The notes: a model not told the origin generated them from the letters alone. Shown: positions 18,571-28,191, counted from the stretch's first letter. The stretch is DNA of 64,000 nucleotides from Persicitalea sp964500445 (GCA_964500445.1 CAZCOG010000011.1:62001-126000); one strand, 5' to 3'. Translations and numbers: made by a program.

Positions 18571-18909
18571 TCATTGTTTCAGGACCAAAGCCAGCAGCTG
18601 ACTCAAAAGCGCGATCGAGCCAAAAGTTATGGCTATTCCGACCTGGTCGTATCGGTACAACAATAAAGCAGTGATCCCAAAAAGTACCAGGGCGAAAAGG
18701 GTGCGGAAGGGTGATTCCAGCCGATAGGCTGAGCGAGGTGCCGCAAAAATCCCCCACAGGATTATGGCTAGTAATGGCAGGCCCAAACCAGTCAGGTACT
18801 TCCCGAAAGGATGCGAGTACGTATGGAAACCTATGTAGCCCAGCGAAGCGACCATCATCAACTCGGCCAGAAAACACATTAACAGGTTAAAACTCTTTAA
18901 AATTTGCAT
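18571..18909 (-). CDS. YrdB family (DUF2568) membrane protein
   Basis: A 112-residue four-helix protein. The family pattern is clear: FLAELMMVASLGYIGF, then GLGLPLLAIILWGIFAAPRS, then two more helices. Members are small inner-membrane proteins of unknown role. The stop is 135 bp before the SRPBCC start. The gap between them contains one of the AAGTACTT octamers (18510-18517). Confidence 0.87.
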   Translation of the reverse strand: MQILKSFNLLMCFLAELMMVASLGYIGFHTYSHPFGKYLTGLGLPLLAIILWGIFAAPRSAYRLESPFRTLFALVLFGITALLLYRYDQVGIAITFGSIALLSQLLALVLKQ

Positions 18910-18990
18910 CGTTTTGGAGAAAGCAGGTTCGGTAAATGCTAATATACAATCCGTTCGGATTCCGGTATTATTTTTTCGATCTCCCTGAGC

Positions 18991-20445
18991 TTATGCTTTC
19001 CTTGTCTCGCTGTGTACTGCCTGGCCGTCTACATTATAATGCGTAAAAGTAATAACAGGATTTCCACTTTCGCGCAAAACCTCCACGCCCAGAAAACCTC
19101 CCTTCAATCGCAAAAAGCGGTGCTCGGGCCGGACATCGCCTTCCTCCCAGCCCTGAGCGTGGGCATCGCTGACGGGGCCGGAGCCAAATTCAAGCAAGCC
19201 CGTTTCATCGTCAACCGATACGTACTGCCAGTGGCGGTCGCCGTTGACGACGAACATATTTTTCTGAGCAGCCAAGTACTTCCGCAGCCACTCGCCCTCA
19301 GTTCGGAAAGCATCGTTGGCATGGTTGTCAGTTTTCTTTTCCCGGTCGGGCCCAACGATGGGCGTGGGTGAAAACAGGATTCTGAAAGTAGCATCCGACG
19401 CTTCGACGGTACTTTGGAACCACTTTTTCTGAGCTTCGCCCCAAATCGTTTTGCCGGGATTGTCCGCCGACTTATTGGGTGAACGAAACTCGCGTCCCTC
19501 GGCCAGCCAGATTTGCAAATCCTTTCCCCAGCGGAAAGTACGGTAGGGTTTGTCGGCCAGCGGCACGTTTTCACGCCATACTTTTAGCCCGTCGGCGAAA
19601 GTAAGATTACCGTATGCCGGAGAAGTGGGTCCGCTGTCGTCGTCGAGCAGATCATGGTCGTCTTTGAGAAGATAAGCGGGCGTTTTTTGGTAAAAATCCC
19701 GCAAAGCGGGCCAGGAATCCATCGCATGCCACTTGTGGCGGGCTTTTTCCAGGGTCTGTGCCAGGGGTCCGGGCTTGTCGTAATACACATAATCGCCGGT
19801 CTGCAGGAAAAAATCCGGGTTCATCCGCGCCATGCTGTCGTAAGTTTTGAATCCTCGTTCGGCATCATCATGGCTCCAAAAGTACTGGCACGTTGATGTT
19901 ACGAGCTGGATTGGCTTCTCAGCTTCCTCGGTTGGTGCCGTGGTAAAAGTACCGGTATGCGTAAAGAGCGCGCCTTTTTCGGACGCCTTAGCTTCCCAGA
20001 GTACCTGGTACTCGGTTGCTGGCTTCAGATTTGTGAAAGGAATTTTCACTGTAAAATCTTCCGATGCCTCAGCCTGGTACCAGTTCGAGCGAAGTACCTG
20101 CTTGTTACTCTTCAAAACGGCCCTTACCATTCCACCGCTCCCCGTTACCGCTCCGTCCATTTTTGCTATTGGCATACTCTCATCAAAATCAATGGGATGG
20201 CGAAAAACCTTTTCCAGGCGTTGGTGGGTGACCGGATTGGGCTTCCCTTGCCCGCATAGCCGGGTCCAGAGAATAGCAGAGTTGGGAGTAACCTCGGTAG
20301 TTTTAAAACCCGTTGTGAAGAAAATCCGGTTGGCCTGCTTGTCACTTTTTGCCTTAGCAAACAACAGCGGGAGGTCACGAAATGAAAAGGCGGCGAGGCC
20401 GATTCCAGCTTTTTTAATAAAAAACCTGCGACTGTCCGGTTTCAT
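18991..20445 (-). CDS. PhoD-like alkaline phosphatase, Tat-exported
   Basis: A 484-residue metallophosphatase. The N-terminus has a twin-arginine signal (DSRRFFIKKAGIGLAAF). A PhoD N-terminal beta domain (about 40-170) precedes the phosphatase domain. Metal-ligand motifs include LQTGDYVYYD, KDDHDLLDDDSG and VVNGDRHWQY. PhoD enzymes release phosphate from phosphomono- and diesters in the periplasm, using Fe3+/Ca2+. It is probably monocistronic. Confidence 0.92.
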   Translation of the reverse strand: MKPDSRRFFIKKAGIGLAAFSFRDLPLLFAKAKSDKQANRIFFTTGFKTTEVTPNSAILWTRLCGQGKPNPVTHQRLEKVFRHPIDFDESMPIAKMDGAVTGSGGMVRAVLKSNKQVLRSNWYQAEASEDFTVKIPFTNLKPATEYQVLWEAKASEKGALFTHTGTFTTAPTEEAEKPIQLVTSTCQYFWSHDDAERGFKTYDSMARMNPDFFLQTGDYVYYDKPGPLAQTLEKARHKWHAMDSWPALRDFYQKTPAYLLKDDHDLLDDDSGPTSPAYGNLTFADGLKVWRENVPLADKPYRTFRWGKDLQIWLAEGREFRSPNKSADNPGKTIWGEAQKKWFQSTVEASDATFRILFSPTPIVGPDREKKTDNHANDAFRTEGEWLRKYLAAQKNMFVVNGDRHWQYVSVDDETGLLEFGSGPVSDAHAQGWEEGDVRPEHRFLRLKGGFLGVEVLRESGNPVITFTHYNVDGQAVHSETRKA

Positions 20446-20564
20446 AAGGAAGGTAGTTTAGTAACAATAAGCTGTTCTTTAACTTTTACTACGCCCTAAA
20501 TCCTGTAAATTCAAAAATGACAAAGTATAACGACGCAAAAAGGACAAACCTCCTTATCTAATAA

Positions 20565-23500
20565 CTATTCCAGCGTAGCCAAGTGCTTATTGCCCGGCAA
20601 GTAAATCGTAAATTTCGCTCCTCTGCCTTCCTCGCCAACTGCCTGAATTTTCCCTTTGTGTACCTCTACAATCTTACGACAAAGCGCCAGCCCCAGCCCG
20701 GTACCGGCGTACTTGTCTTTGCTGTGCAAGCGCTTGAACATCTCGAAGATATTTTCGGAATACTCTGGGTTGAAGCCGATACCATTGTCCTCCACCATAA
20801 TAACATTGTAGTTTTGCATTGGATCGAGATTCGAATTTTCCGGCAGCGAATCACCACGAACTTTAGAGGATGAAACTTTTATAACGGGGTGTCCATCGTT
20901 GAATTTCAGGGCGTTTTTGACCAGGTTCAAAAATAGCTGGTACAATTGAATCTCGACACCCCTTACTTCCCCCAAATCCTGGAAGACCAAACGGGCGTTC
21001 TTCTCCTGTATCAGTAGTTCACAGTCCTGTGCGACGTGTTCAAGGATCACGTCGAGGTCCAGTACTTCAAAATCCCGCTTATCTTCGTTGATACGGCTAT
21101 AATCCAAAATACCATTTACCAGAGCGGCCATTCGTGCAGCAGCCCCGGCTACTTTACTGCTGTATTCGAGCGCCTTTTCATTTTCCGGCAAACTCTTGTG
21201 CATCAGGGCGATGAACATTTGAATTTTGCGCAGCGGTTCCTGCAAATCGTGACTCGCCACATAGGCATACTGTTGCAAATTGAGATTAACTTCCGCCAGT
21301 TTGGTATTGGCAGCTTCCAATTGCGCAGTACGCTGGCTCACCTCCCGTTCCAGCATGTAGGTAAATTCTTTGTGCTCGGTTATATCCTGAGTCAGGTAGA
21401 GCACACTGACCGGCGAATATTCATCCAACCGTAGTGGAATGGTGTGTAATGAATAAATACGGTCAAAATAAGAGAACTCCGCTTTGCAAGACTGCCCGGC
21501 CTGGGTATCGGAAAAAATTTTGTAAAGTTTCTTACGTTCAGTTTCCGATGGATTCAGCTCGTGTATTTTCTTTCCTTTGACCGAGCTTAAATCTATATTG
21601 TAGCGCGCCATGCCCTGACCTGCCAGGTACTCCACCTCAAGATTTTGATTAAGAATCCCTACGGTTCCGTTCGGAATATTTTCAGAAATGGTGCGATAAA
21701 GAATTTCGTTACGGACAATTTCGTGGTTGGCCCTTTTCAATTCGTTTTCCCGCTCGATGATCATCTCGTTGGAGTGCCGTAGCTCGATGTTGGCGGTACT
21801 CAATTCCTCATTGGCGGACTGCAATTCCTCGTTGCTGGTTTCCAGCTCCTCATTGGATGATTTCAGTTCTTCGTTTGCCGATTGTAATTCTTCGTTCAGC
21901 GATTGAAGTTCTTCATTGCTGGTTTCCAATTCTTCCGTAAACATTTGCATGTATTCACGGGCAAATTTCAGTTCCTGCTCGAGTTCCGCAATCCGATAAT
22001 CCGTAAAATCAGAATCTGCCACTTCCTGAGTAAGTCTCAGATAACTGTCGTCAGGCTCGATACGTTCAAAAAAGACCAGATAGTGATTCATTTCGCCCAT
22101 AGGATAAATGAATGGCTGGATCTTGATCCGAACAAAGTGCAACTGGTTGAAGAGCGGAAACTTAATGATATTGCCGACCTGAATTTTACCTGATTTTCTG
22201 GCCTGTACGAGTAGCCCCCTGATTTCAAGCGACATCTCTTTATTGGTCATTTTGAGCAGATTATGGTTCATTACTCCCTGACTAATCTCTAGATACAGCC
22301 GTAAACTACCTTGTACTTCTTTTATTTCTGCTTCATCGTTGATAATAACAAAAGGGTTCTCGTGGGCATGGTACAACGTTTCCTTGGCAATATCCAGAAT
22401 GGACATATTCCGCACCGGTGTCTTTTTATCATCCCGGCTTCTTTCTTGGCCAAAATTGGAAATATTGTACCGCGAAAATTTCAGACTATTCACTTTCGCC
22501 GTGTCTGCTTTCCGGAATACTTTAAATTCATTAAGCTTAATAAACAGATCACTGGCCGGCGTAATACTTTCGGATTTGCCCATAAAGAGAAGCCCGTTCT
22601 CTTTGAGAGAATAATGAAAAACGCGCAGGGTTTCCTTTTGGAGCGAATTGTTAAAATAGATGAATAGATTGCGACAGGCAATCAGATCAAGTTTTACGAA
22701 TGGTGGATCATTGGTGATATCATGCTTCGAAAAAAGTACATTCTTTTTGAGTGTTTTTTTGATTTGATACTTCTGGTTTTCTTGCGTTTTTTCAAAGTAC
22801 TTTTTCACAAATTTTTCGGGCAACTTTTCAACGCTTTTTGCTGAATATACTCCTCTTCGGGCACTATTCAGTGCGCGCTCATCGATATCAGAACCAAAAA
22901 TTTGCACCTGGTAGTTGTCGACATTTTCGCCCAACAGCTCTTCAATAATCATGGCTATTGTATAGGGTTCTTCACCCGTCGCGCAGCCAACACTCCATAT
23001 CCTGATATTGTCGCCCAGCTTTTTTTCCTTCAAAAGCAGTTTCAGTTCTTTCTGTAAGGCATCGAAATATTCTTTGTTTCTGAAAAACTCAGTGATGCCA
23101 ATCAAAATCGTTTCAAACAGGACATCCAGTTCCTTCGGATTCTGCCGGATCATTTTGTAGTACTCCGTATGCGAAGAAAGGTGAAGCGCTTCGATGCGCT
23201 TTTCCATGCGGCGCATGATGGTGGAAGACTTGTACTTTGAGAAATCTGTTCCCGATCTTTTGGCCAGCAATTCAAAAATACCATCCAGACTTCGCTCTCG
23301 GGGAGCGCTTGATTGCATAACCCGGTGGTTGTTTATATAATGGGTTACCTCTTCGTACATCACCGCAGGATCGAGGATCATATCTACGAAGCCGCTATCG
23401 ATGGCTGATTGCGGCATATCCTGATATTCGGCAGTCACGGGTGACTGGGCGATAGTAAAACCTCCTGCTTCCTTGATAGCCCGGATTCCCTCGGTTCCAT

Positions 23501-23903
23501 CCTGCCCGAAACCGGATAAAATGGCCCCGATAGCAAACTGACGCTTCTCACGGGCAAGTGAAGTCAGAAACTGATCGACAGAAGGGGCGTTTTTGTAGTT
23601 GGGGGGCAGTTCTTTTAAGAAAATTTTTTCGCCCCCTATTTCGATAGAGCGATTGGGAGGTGTGACATAAACCCTGTGGGGCTGAACGTTGCAACCATTC
23701 TCGATTTCTTCGACGGGCCACTTACAGCTGCGCTCTAGAATTGAAGTCAACTCGCTTTTATAATCGGGGCTCAGATGCTGCACTACTATTACGCAAAACC
23801 GATGTTCAGTGTCGTTAAAACTAGCCAGAAGCCGCAAGAGGGCATTCAGCCCGCCTGCCGATGCACCAACGCCCATTACGTAGGTTTCTTCCTGATTCTG
23901 CAT
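20565..23903 (-). CDS. CheB-CheR-PAS-histidine kinase fusion protein
   Basis: A 1112-residue cytosolic signalling protein. Domains in order: CheB-type methylesterase (about 8-190; triad Ser15 in GASAGG, His43 in VVQHLS, Asp135 in GFGQDG); CheR methyltransferase (about 205-480; SVGCATGEEPYTIAM for SAM binding, IACRNLFIYF); a PAS-like segment (about 510-625); a repetitive coiled coil (about 645-730; NEELQSLNEELQSANEEL); PAS/PAC (about 735-855); HisKA with phospho-acceptor His in VASHDLQEPLRK (about 884) and HATPase (NGIGF, GTGLGLAL). No CheY-like receiver domain precedes CheB, so activity is not phospho-gated in cis. No chemotaxis gene is nearby; partners are unknown. Confidence 0.94.
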   Translation of the reverse strand: MQNQEETYVMGVGASAGGLNALLRLLASFNDTEHRFCVIVVQHLSPDYKSELTSILERSCKWPVEEIENGCNVQPHRVYVTPPNRSIEIGGEKIFLKELPPNYKNAPSVDQFLTSLAREKRQFAIGAILSGFGQDGTEGIRAIKEAGGFTIAQSPVTAEYQDMPQSAIDSGFVDMILDPAVMYEEVTHYINNHRVMQSSAPRERSLDGIFELLAKRSGTDFSKYKSSTIMRRMEKRIEALHLSSHTEYYKMIRQNPKELDVLFETILIGITEFFRNKEYFDALQKELKLLLKEKKLGDNIRIWSVGCATGEEPYTIAMIIEELLGENVDNYQVQIFGSDIDERALNSARRGVYSAKSVEKLPEKFVKKYFEKTQENQKYQIKKTLKKNVLFSKHDITNDPPFVKLDLIACRNLFIYFNNSLQKETLRVFHYSLKENGLLFMGKSESITPASDLFIKLNEFKVFRKADTAKVNSLKFSRYNISNFGQERSRDDKKTPVRNMSILDIAKETLYHAHENPFVIINDEAEIKEVQGSLRLYLEISQGVMNHNLLKMTNKEMSLEIRGLLVQARKSGKIQVGNIIKFPLFNQLHFVRIKIQPFIYPMGEMNHYLVFFERIEPDDSYLRLTQEVADSDFTDYRIAELEQELKFAREYMQMFTEELETSNEELQSLNEELQSANEELKSSNEELETSNEELQSANEELSTANIELRHSNEMIIERENELKRANHEIVRNEILYRTISENIPNGTVGILNQNLEVEYLAGQGMARYNIDLSSVKGKKIHELNPSETERKKLYKIFSDTQAGQSCKAEFSYFDRIYSLHTIPLRLDEYSPVSVLYLTQDITEHKEFTYMLEREVSQRTAQLEAANTKLAEVNLNLQQYAYVASHDLQEPLRKIQMFIALMHKSLPENEKALEYSSKVAGAAARMAALVNGILDYSRINEDKRDFEVLDLDVILEHVAQDCELLIQEKNARLVFQDLGEVRGVEIQLYQLFLNLVKNALKFNDGHPVIKVSSSKVRGDSLPENSNLDPMQNYNVIMVEDNGIGFNPEYSENIFEMFKRLHSKDKYAGTGLGLALCRKIVEVHKGKIQAVGEEGRGAKFTIYLPGNKHLATLE

Positions 23904-24415
23904 TTTTCAGTAAAGTAAAATCATCGTGTGCATAATGTAGGATAAAGAATTCTTAGTCATACTATTACAATTAACTCTGTTGTTCTTCTGTGTTACATTC
24001 CGTTCATCCATAGTTTTTTTTGTCGGCTCAGTACCTGGCACTAGCTGATGATGGAATAAGCTTCACTGAAAAAGGACAGTAAGCCTGCTGGCAGAAGTAC
24101 CGGCCTAATAGCACACGAAAAGGTGAATACAACTTCATTATTTTACTCAGTTTTGAATTAGAATATTTCGATTATCCTTCCGGCGATAGCAAGACTATGA
24201 CAAAAAGCCTGGCATACATTTTTGACCAGGAGGCATTATTATCCGGTGCCTCTGAAGCAGGATTCGCCTTTAAGTACCTGCGGGCTAATTTATGTTTTGG
24301 CTACCAGAAGATAGAATCTGCAAAGATTATACCCAAATTAGTTCAGTCTAAAATTAACCATAGAGCTCTCTAAAAGTTTTAAAGACGAGGTTCAATCAAC
24401 TAGCAATAGATTCAT
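23904..24415. other. 512-bp intergenic region with a possible degraded ORF
   Basis: This AT-rich region between the CheB/CheR kinase and doxX holds no RNA gene or strong hairpin. The plus-strand frame 24014-24373 is open for 120 codons except for one TAA at 24080-24082. The part after it includes an ATG at 24197 giving 58 residues. It may be a decayed gene or a chance open frame. Confidence 0.4.
24197..24373 (+). CDS. Possible small ORF (58 residues), unknown
   Basis: ATG 24197 to TAA 24371-24373 encodes 58 residues (begins MTKSLAYIFDQEALLSG). No motif is recognised and no convincing ribosome-binding context is seen. The frame stays open upstream as far as a stop at 24080-24082, which suggests the tail of a decayed gene rather than a true small protein. 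Confidence 0.25.
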   Translation: MTKSLAYIFDQEALLSGASEAGFAFKYLRANLCFGYQKIESAKIIPKLVQSKINHRAL

Positions 24416-24823
24416 ATGAAGGACGCTAAAATCGCCTACCTGCTCATTCGTCTGACGATGGGACTCAATTTTTTTATGCACGGTGCAGTGCGGATATTCG
24501 GTAACCTGGATAAATTCCGGGATAAAGTCGTGACCGATTTTCAGGAAACCTGGCTGCCTCAGCCGATGGTGGAATTATTTGCGACGACGCTACCCTTTGT
24601 GGAGCTTACCATTGGCGCACTGCTTCTGGTAGGCTTGTTCACTCGTCAGGCTATCATCGCCGGAGCGGTCGCAATGATGGTACTTATTTTCGGCACTTCC
24701 CTGCGGCAGGACTGGGCCCTGGTAGGTTCGCAGATCGTTTATTCGCTATTTTTCTATTTCCTGATGCGCTACGCATCCGATAATATCTGGGCGCTGGATA
24801 GTCAAAGAAAAAGGGGAGCCTAA
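24416..24823 (+). CDS. DoxX family membrane protein
   Basis: A 135-residue four-helix membrane protein. The N-terminal LLIRLTMGLNFFMHG segment and the helix pattern PFVELTIGALLLVGLFTRQAIIAGAVAMMVLIFG match the DoxX/DoxD-like family. These proteins are found with oxidoreductases or act in redox homeostasis, but this copy is alone. It is convergent with recN, 48 bp apart. Confidence 0.85.
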   Translation: MKDAKIAYLLIRLTMGLNFFMHGAVRIFGNLDKFRDKVVTDFQETWLPQPMVELFATTLPFVELTIGALLLVGLFTRQAIIAGAVAMMVLIFGTSLRQDWALVGSQIVYSLFFYFLMRYASDNIWALDSQRKRGA

Positions 24824-24871
24824 GTGGCTTCCCCTCAATGAAACAGATTCCTAAAATCCCTTTGCCAGATT

Positions 24872-26566
24872 TTAAAATAGCTTCGTCTGCGTTTTTTCGT
24901 TCATCTGTGCCGTGGTATGGGTTAATATCTCCCGGGCGTTGTTCACCACGGTTTCCGAAGGTTTGCTTCCACCGATCATCTGCGCAATCTCCCCTACCCT
25001 TTCTTCAAAACCCAGCTTACGAATACGGCTGACCGTTTTGGCCGATGAGTGATCTTTATAAACAAAGTAATGCGCCGAACCCTGCGCCGCGATCTGGTGC
25101 AGGTGGGTGATGGCAATGATCTGGTGATTTTTTGCCATTTGCCGCATCATATTTCCCATTTTGATAGCGATTTCGCCCGATACACCCGTATCGATTTCGT
25201 CGAATACGATGGTCGGTAATCGGCGCTTGTCTGCCAGGATGTACTTGATAACCATCATCAGACGGGAGAATTCACCGCCCGACGCCACATTCCGCAGTTC
25301 TTGGGGTTTGATACCTTTGTTGGCGCTGAACAGGAACGAAATAAAGTCGATTCCATCGCTGGTGGGAGGTACTTCGGTCATTTCGAGCGTCAGCGAGGCA
25401 TTGGGCATTCCGAGTTCGATCAGACCTTCACAGATGTTTTTCTCGATACTCTTGAGGACGGCCTTGCGGGCGGCAGAAAGCTTGGTGGCGCTCTGCATCA
25501 TGCGTTCCCGGGTACGTTCGGTTTTTGCCAGAGCTTTTTCCAGATCGTCGTCCATGTTAAGTACCTGACTCACTTTTCCTTCCAGATCAGCTTGCAGGGC
25601 AAGGAGTTCGGCCACATCGCGGGCTGAATGTTTTTTCAGGAGTTGATAAATTAAATCCAGCCGTTCGCGGACCAGGGTACTTCGGTCGTCGTCTACCTCG
25701 ACCATGCTACCCGCATTGCCGACTTCATCGGCAAGGTCCCGCAATTCGATCAGCGCACTTTGGGCGCGGTCGCGCAGGGGAGCATACAAATTAACCAGGC
25801 GACTTACCTGGGTGAGCGTCCCTACCGCGCCCTTTAGCAAATCCAGGATCGATTGTTCGGGATTGTCGAGGTAGTCGTAGGCTAGTTGCAGTTTTTCCTT
25901 GATTTCAACGGCATTTTCCAGAATGGTCAGCTCGTTCTCCAAAGCTTCCTGCTCATCAGCCTGTAATCCGGCCTCGACCAGTTCCTGGTACAAAAAATTA
26001 TTGTAGTCAAACTCTTTCCGCAGCCGATCCGCCGACTTTTTCATTGCTTCGTATTCTTCGCGGGTGTCACGGTACAGGCGAAAATCCTTGCGGTACTTTT
26101 TGAGGTACTTGTCAGTTTGGGCGTACACATCCACTACCTGCAGCTGGAATTCGTTATTTCCCAACATAATGGAATCGTGCTGGGAATGAATATCCATCAG
26201 TTCATTCGTAACGCGCCGAAGCGTGTCGAGGTTAACGGGCGTATCGTTGACGAAAGCCCGCGATTTTCCGGTCGGGCTGATCTCGCGGCGTACGATGCAG
26301 TGCTGGCCAAAATCGAGTTCTTCTTCCTCAAAAACATGTTCCAAGGCATAGCCTGATACATCGTAAGTACCTTCGATGATGCACTTTTTGGCGGGATCGT
26401 AGAGCGACTTGCTGTCGGCACGGTTGCCCAGCAGCAGGCCGATGGCCCCAAGCATGATGGACTTCCCCGCGCCGGTTTCACCCGTAATAATATTTAGCTG
26501 ATTGTCAGGCGCTAATTCGAGATGCTCGATTAGCGCGTAATTTTTTATAAGAAGATTGACGAGCAT
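24872..26566 (-). CDS. recN: DNA repair protein RecN
   Basis: A 564-residue SMC-like ATPase that acts at double-strand breaks in the cytosol. The N-terminal Walker A is GETGAGKS (residues 29-36), followed by two long coiled-coil arms (about 150-380) and a C-terminal ABC head with the signature region NVASGGEFSRLMMVIKYIL and Walker B IVFDEIDTGVSG. The length matches the family. A small gene encoding an Sm-like protein lies upstream on the same strand (60 bp). Confidence 0.97.
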   Translation of the reverse strand: MLVNLLIKNYALIEHLELAPDNQLNIITGETGAGKSIMLGAIGLLLGNRADSKSLYDPAKKCIIEGTYDVSGYALEHVFEEEELDFGQHCIVRREISPTGKSRAFVNDTPVNLDTLRRVTNELMDIHSQHDSIMLGNNEFQLQVVDVYAQTDKYLKKYRKDFRLYRDTREEYEAMKKSADRLRKEFDYNNFLYQELVEAGLQADEQEALENELTILENAVEIKEKLQLAYDYLDNPEQSILDLLKGAVGTLTQVSRLVNLYAPLRDRAQSALIELRDLADEVGNAGSMVEVDDDRSTLVRERLDLIYQLLKKHSARDVAELLALQADLEGKVSQVLNMDDDLEKALAKTERTRERMMQSATKLSAARKAVLKSIEKNICEGLIELGMPNASLTLEMTEVPPTSDGIDFISFLFSANKGIKPQELRNVASGGEFSRLMMVIKYILADKRRLPTIVFDEIDTGVSGEIAIKMGNMMRQMAKNHQIIAITHLHQIAAQGSAHYFVYKDHSSAKTVSRIRKLGFEERVGEIAQMIGGSKPSETVVNNAREILTHTTAQMNEKTQTKLF

Positions 26567-26626
26567 AAAATGGTACTTTCTGAAATTGGGCAGGAATGAA
26601 CCAACGCAATATTAGGGCCAGAAGAT

Positions 26627-26875
26627 TCACAAAGATTCGTCTATTTTTGGAAAGATTTCAGATTTCCGGTCGAAGATGATTTCAGCAACATCGGCCAACT
26701 GAACCCGATGCGGATGAGCCCGCAGGTCGCGGAGGATAAGAGAATCCATTTCCAGCTTTTCCAAACAGCCAAAAAGTGTTCGGCCATCCCGCTGGACGAC
26801 GTTGATGTTGGCTGCCAAAAGCGGGGTCAGCAAATTCTGGAAGGGCGGAAACAGACGGAGAAGGCGTTTACTCAT
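26627..26875 (-). CDS. Small Sm-fold-like protein encoded upstream of recN
   Basis: An 82-residue protein starting at ATG 26875. The central segment RDGRTLFGCLEKLEMDSLILRDLRAHPHRVQLADVAEIIFD has the strand pattern of an Sm/LSm-type beta barrel (G-x-L-x-G, then a hydrophobic pair, then D-V-x-E-I). That reading is inference from the pattern only. The gene is co-directional with recN and ends 60 bp before its start; an operon with recN is plausible. It is divergent from the PQQ sugar dehydrogenase gene. The function is unknown. Confidence 0.65.
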   Translation of the reverse strand: MSKRLLRLFPPFQNLLTPLLAANINVVQRDGRTLFGCLEKLEMDSLILRDLRAHPHRVQLADVAEIIFDRKSEIFPKIDESL

Positions 26876-26892
26876 AGCCGTGGCAATTTCCC

Positions 26893-26900
26893 TATATTTG
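26893..26900 (+). promoter_or_regulatory. Bacteroidota -7 promoter box (TATATTTG)
   Basis: The sequence matches the TAnnTTTG consensus exactly and lies 37 bp before the ATG of the sugar dehydrogenase gene. No good TTG -33 element is visible at the usual distance. Confidence 0.5.
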
Positions 26901-26937
26901 TTGAAATTTCACCCTTGATTAAAATAATTTTCCTCCG

Positions 26938-28113
26938 ATGCACTTCAAAACATCTTTTACTTTTTCCCGGAAGTACTTATCTGCCGTGGTTCTCAGCCTG
27001 GCTACGCTGGCTGCTATTGGTTTAACAGGGCCAGGTTCGGCAGTAGTTCCGAAGAATTCCGGCCAGCCTCTGGCTCTCAAAACAGATACCGTGGTTACGG
27101 GTTTGAAAACGCCCTGGGCAGTAGCTATTCTGCCCGATGGGGACATGCTCGTCACGGAACGCGGAGGTACTTTGCGGCTGGTGCACGATGGCAAACTCGA
27201 CCCAAAACCCATTGGCGATGTGCCCGAGGTATTGGCGAAAGGACAAGGCGGCTTGCTGGATGTGGTGCTGCACCCTGACTACGCCAAAAACGGTTGGATC
27301 TATTTAACTTACTCTTCACCCGCAGCGCCCGGCGAAGCGGGCGACGCCGACGGGGCCAACACCGCCCTGATGCGGGCCAAGCTAAAAAACCACAAACTGA
27401 TTGATAAAAAGGTACTTTTTAAAGCCACGCCTAATGTTAAATCCAACCCTCATTTCGGCGGACGCATCGTATTCGACAGGGATGGCTATCTGTACCTGAG
27501 TCTGGGTGAACGCGGTCAGAAAGAAAAAGCCCAGGACCCTATGAACCACCAGGGTACAGTGGTGAGGCTGTTCGACGATGGTCGCGTGCCGAAAGACAAT
27601 CCTTTCGTAGGCAATGATAAAGGTTTGAAAGAAATTTATTCCTACGGCCACCGCAACCCGCAGGGCCTGGCGCTCGATCCTGCATCAGGTAAAATCTGGG
27701 AACACGAACATGGCCCGCAGGGTGGCGACGAAGTGAACATCGTGAAAAAAGGTGCCAACTACGGGTGGCCCGCCATCACCTTTGGCATCGACTACGATAA
27801 CAGCATTATTTCGGAAGACACCGCCCGTGCGGGCATGGAGCAGCCCGTCATTTACTGGCGTCCGTCCATCGCTCCCTGTGGCATGACCTTCGTCACCAGC
27901 CCTAAATTTCCCGACTGGAAAGGCGACCTACTGGTAGGTTCATTAAAATTCAACTACGTCATGCACTGCACGGTCAAAGGCGACCAAATCACCAGGCAGG
28001 AAAAAATCCTCGAAGGTATTGGCCGGGTCCGTACCATTCGTGAGGGGGCCGACGGCAATATCTACGTAGTAGCCGAAAACTCGGGAAGCGTATTTCGGGT
28101 GAGTCCGATGTAG
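26938..28113 (+). CDS. PQQ-dependent sugar dehydrogenase (soluble glucose/sorbosone type)
   Basis: A 391-residue secreted six-bladed propeller enzyme. The signal segment spans about residues 1-35. Family marks: TPWAVAILPDGDMLVTERGGTLRL, GQGGLLDVVLHPDY, YGHRNPQGLALDP, HEHGPQGGDEVN and NYGWP. These contain the conserved His/Arg PQQ-site residues of the family. It probably oxidises an aldose in the periplasm to the lactone. It is convergent with gluconokinase, and the next gene is a 6-phosphogluconate dehydrogenase; this suggests use of the resulting gluconate. Confidence 0.92.
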   Translation: MHFKTSFTFSRKYLSAVVLSLATLAAIGLTGPGSAVVPKNSGQPLALKTDTVVTGLKTPWAVAILPDGDMLVTERGGTLRLVHDGKLDPKPIGDVPEVLAKGQGGLLDVVLHPDYAKNGWIYLTYSSPAAPGEAGDADGANTALMRAKLKNHKLIDKKVLFKATPNVKSNPHFGGRIVFDRDGYLYLSLGERGQKEKAQDPMNHQGTVVRLFDDGRVPKDNPFVGNDKGLKEIYSYGHRNPQGLALDPASGKIWEHEHGPQGGDEVNIVKKGANYGWPAITFGIDYDNSIISEDTARAGMEQPVIYWRPSIAPCGMTFVTSPKFPDWKGDLLVGSLKFNYVMHCTVKGDQITRQEKILEGIGRVRTIREGADGNIYVVAENSGSVFRVSPM

Positions 28114-28136
28114 ATTTTCATATTAGACCATGCAGA

Positions 28137-28164
28137 ACCCCTCTCCTGGTAGCCGGAGAGGGGT
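28137..28164. terminator. Hairpin between convergent genes
   Basis: A 10-bp stem ACCCCTCTCC / GGAGAGGGGT with an 8-nt loop lies in the 78-bp gap between the convergent sugar dehydrogenase and gluconokinase genes. It has no T run, so it is a possible factor-assisted terminator for either side. Confidence 0.5.
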
Positions 28165-28191
28165 AGTGGTGTGATGGAAAGGTGAACTAAA

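Noticed and set aside
21780..21960. Tandem repeat in the CheB/CheR kinase gene as a mobile or CRISPR-like repeat
   Set aside because: The repeated unit encodes the NEELQ coiled coil and is in frame; it is a protein repeat.
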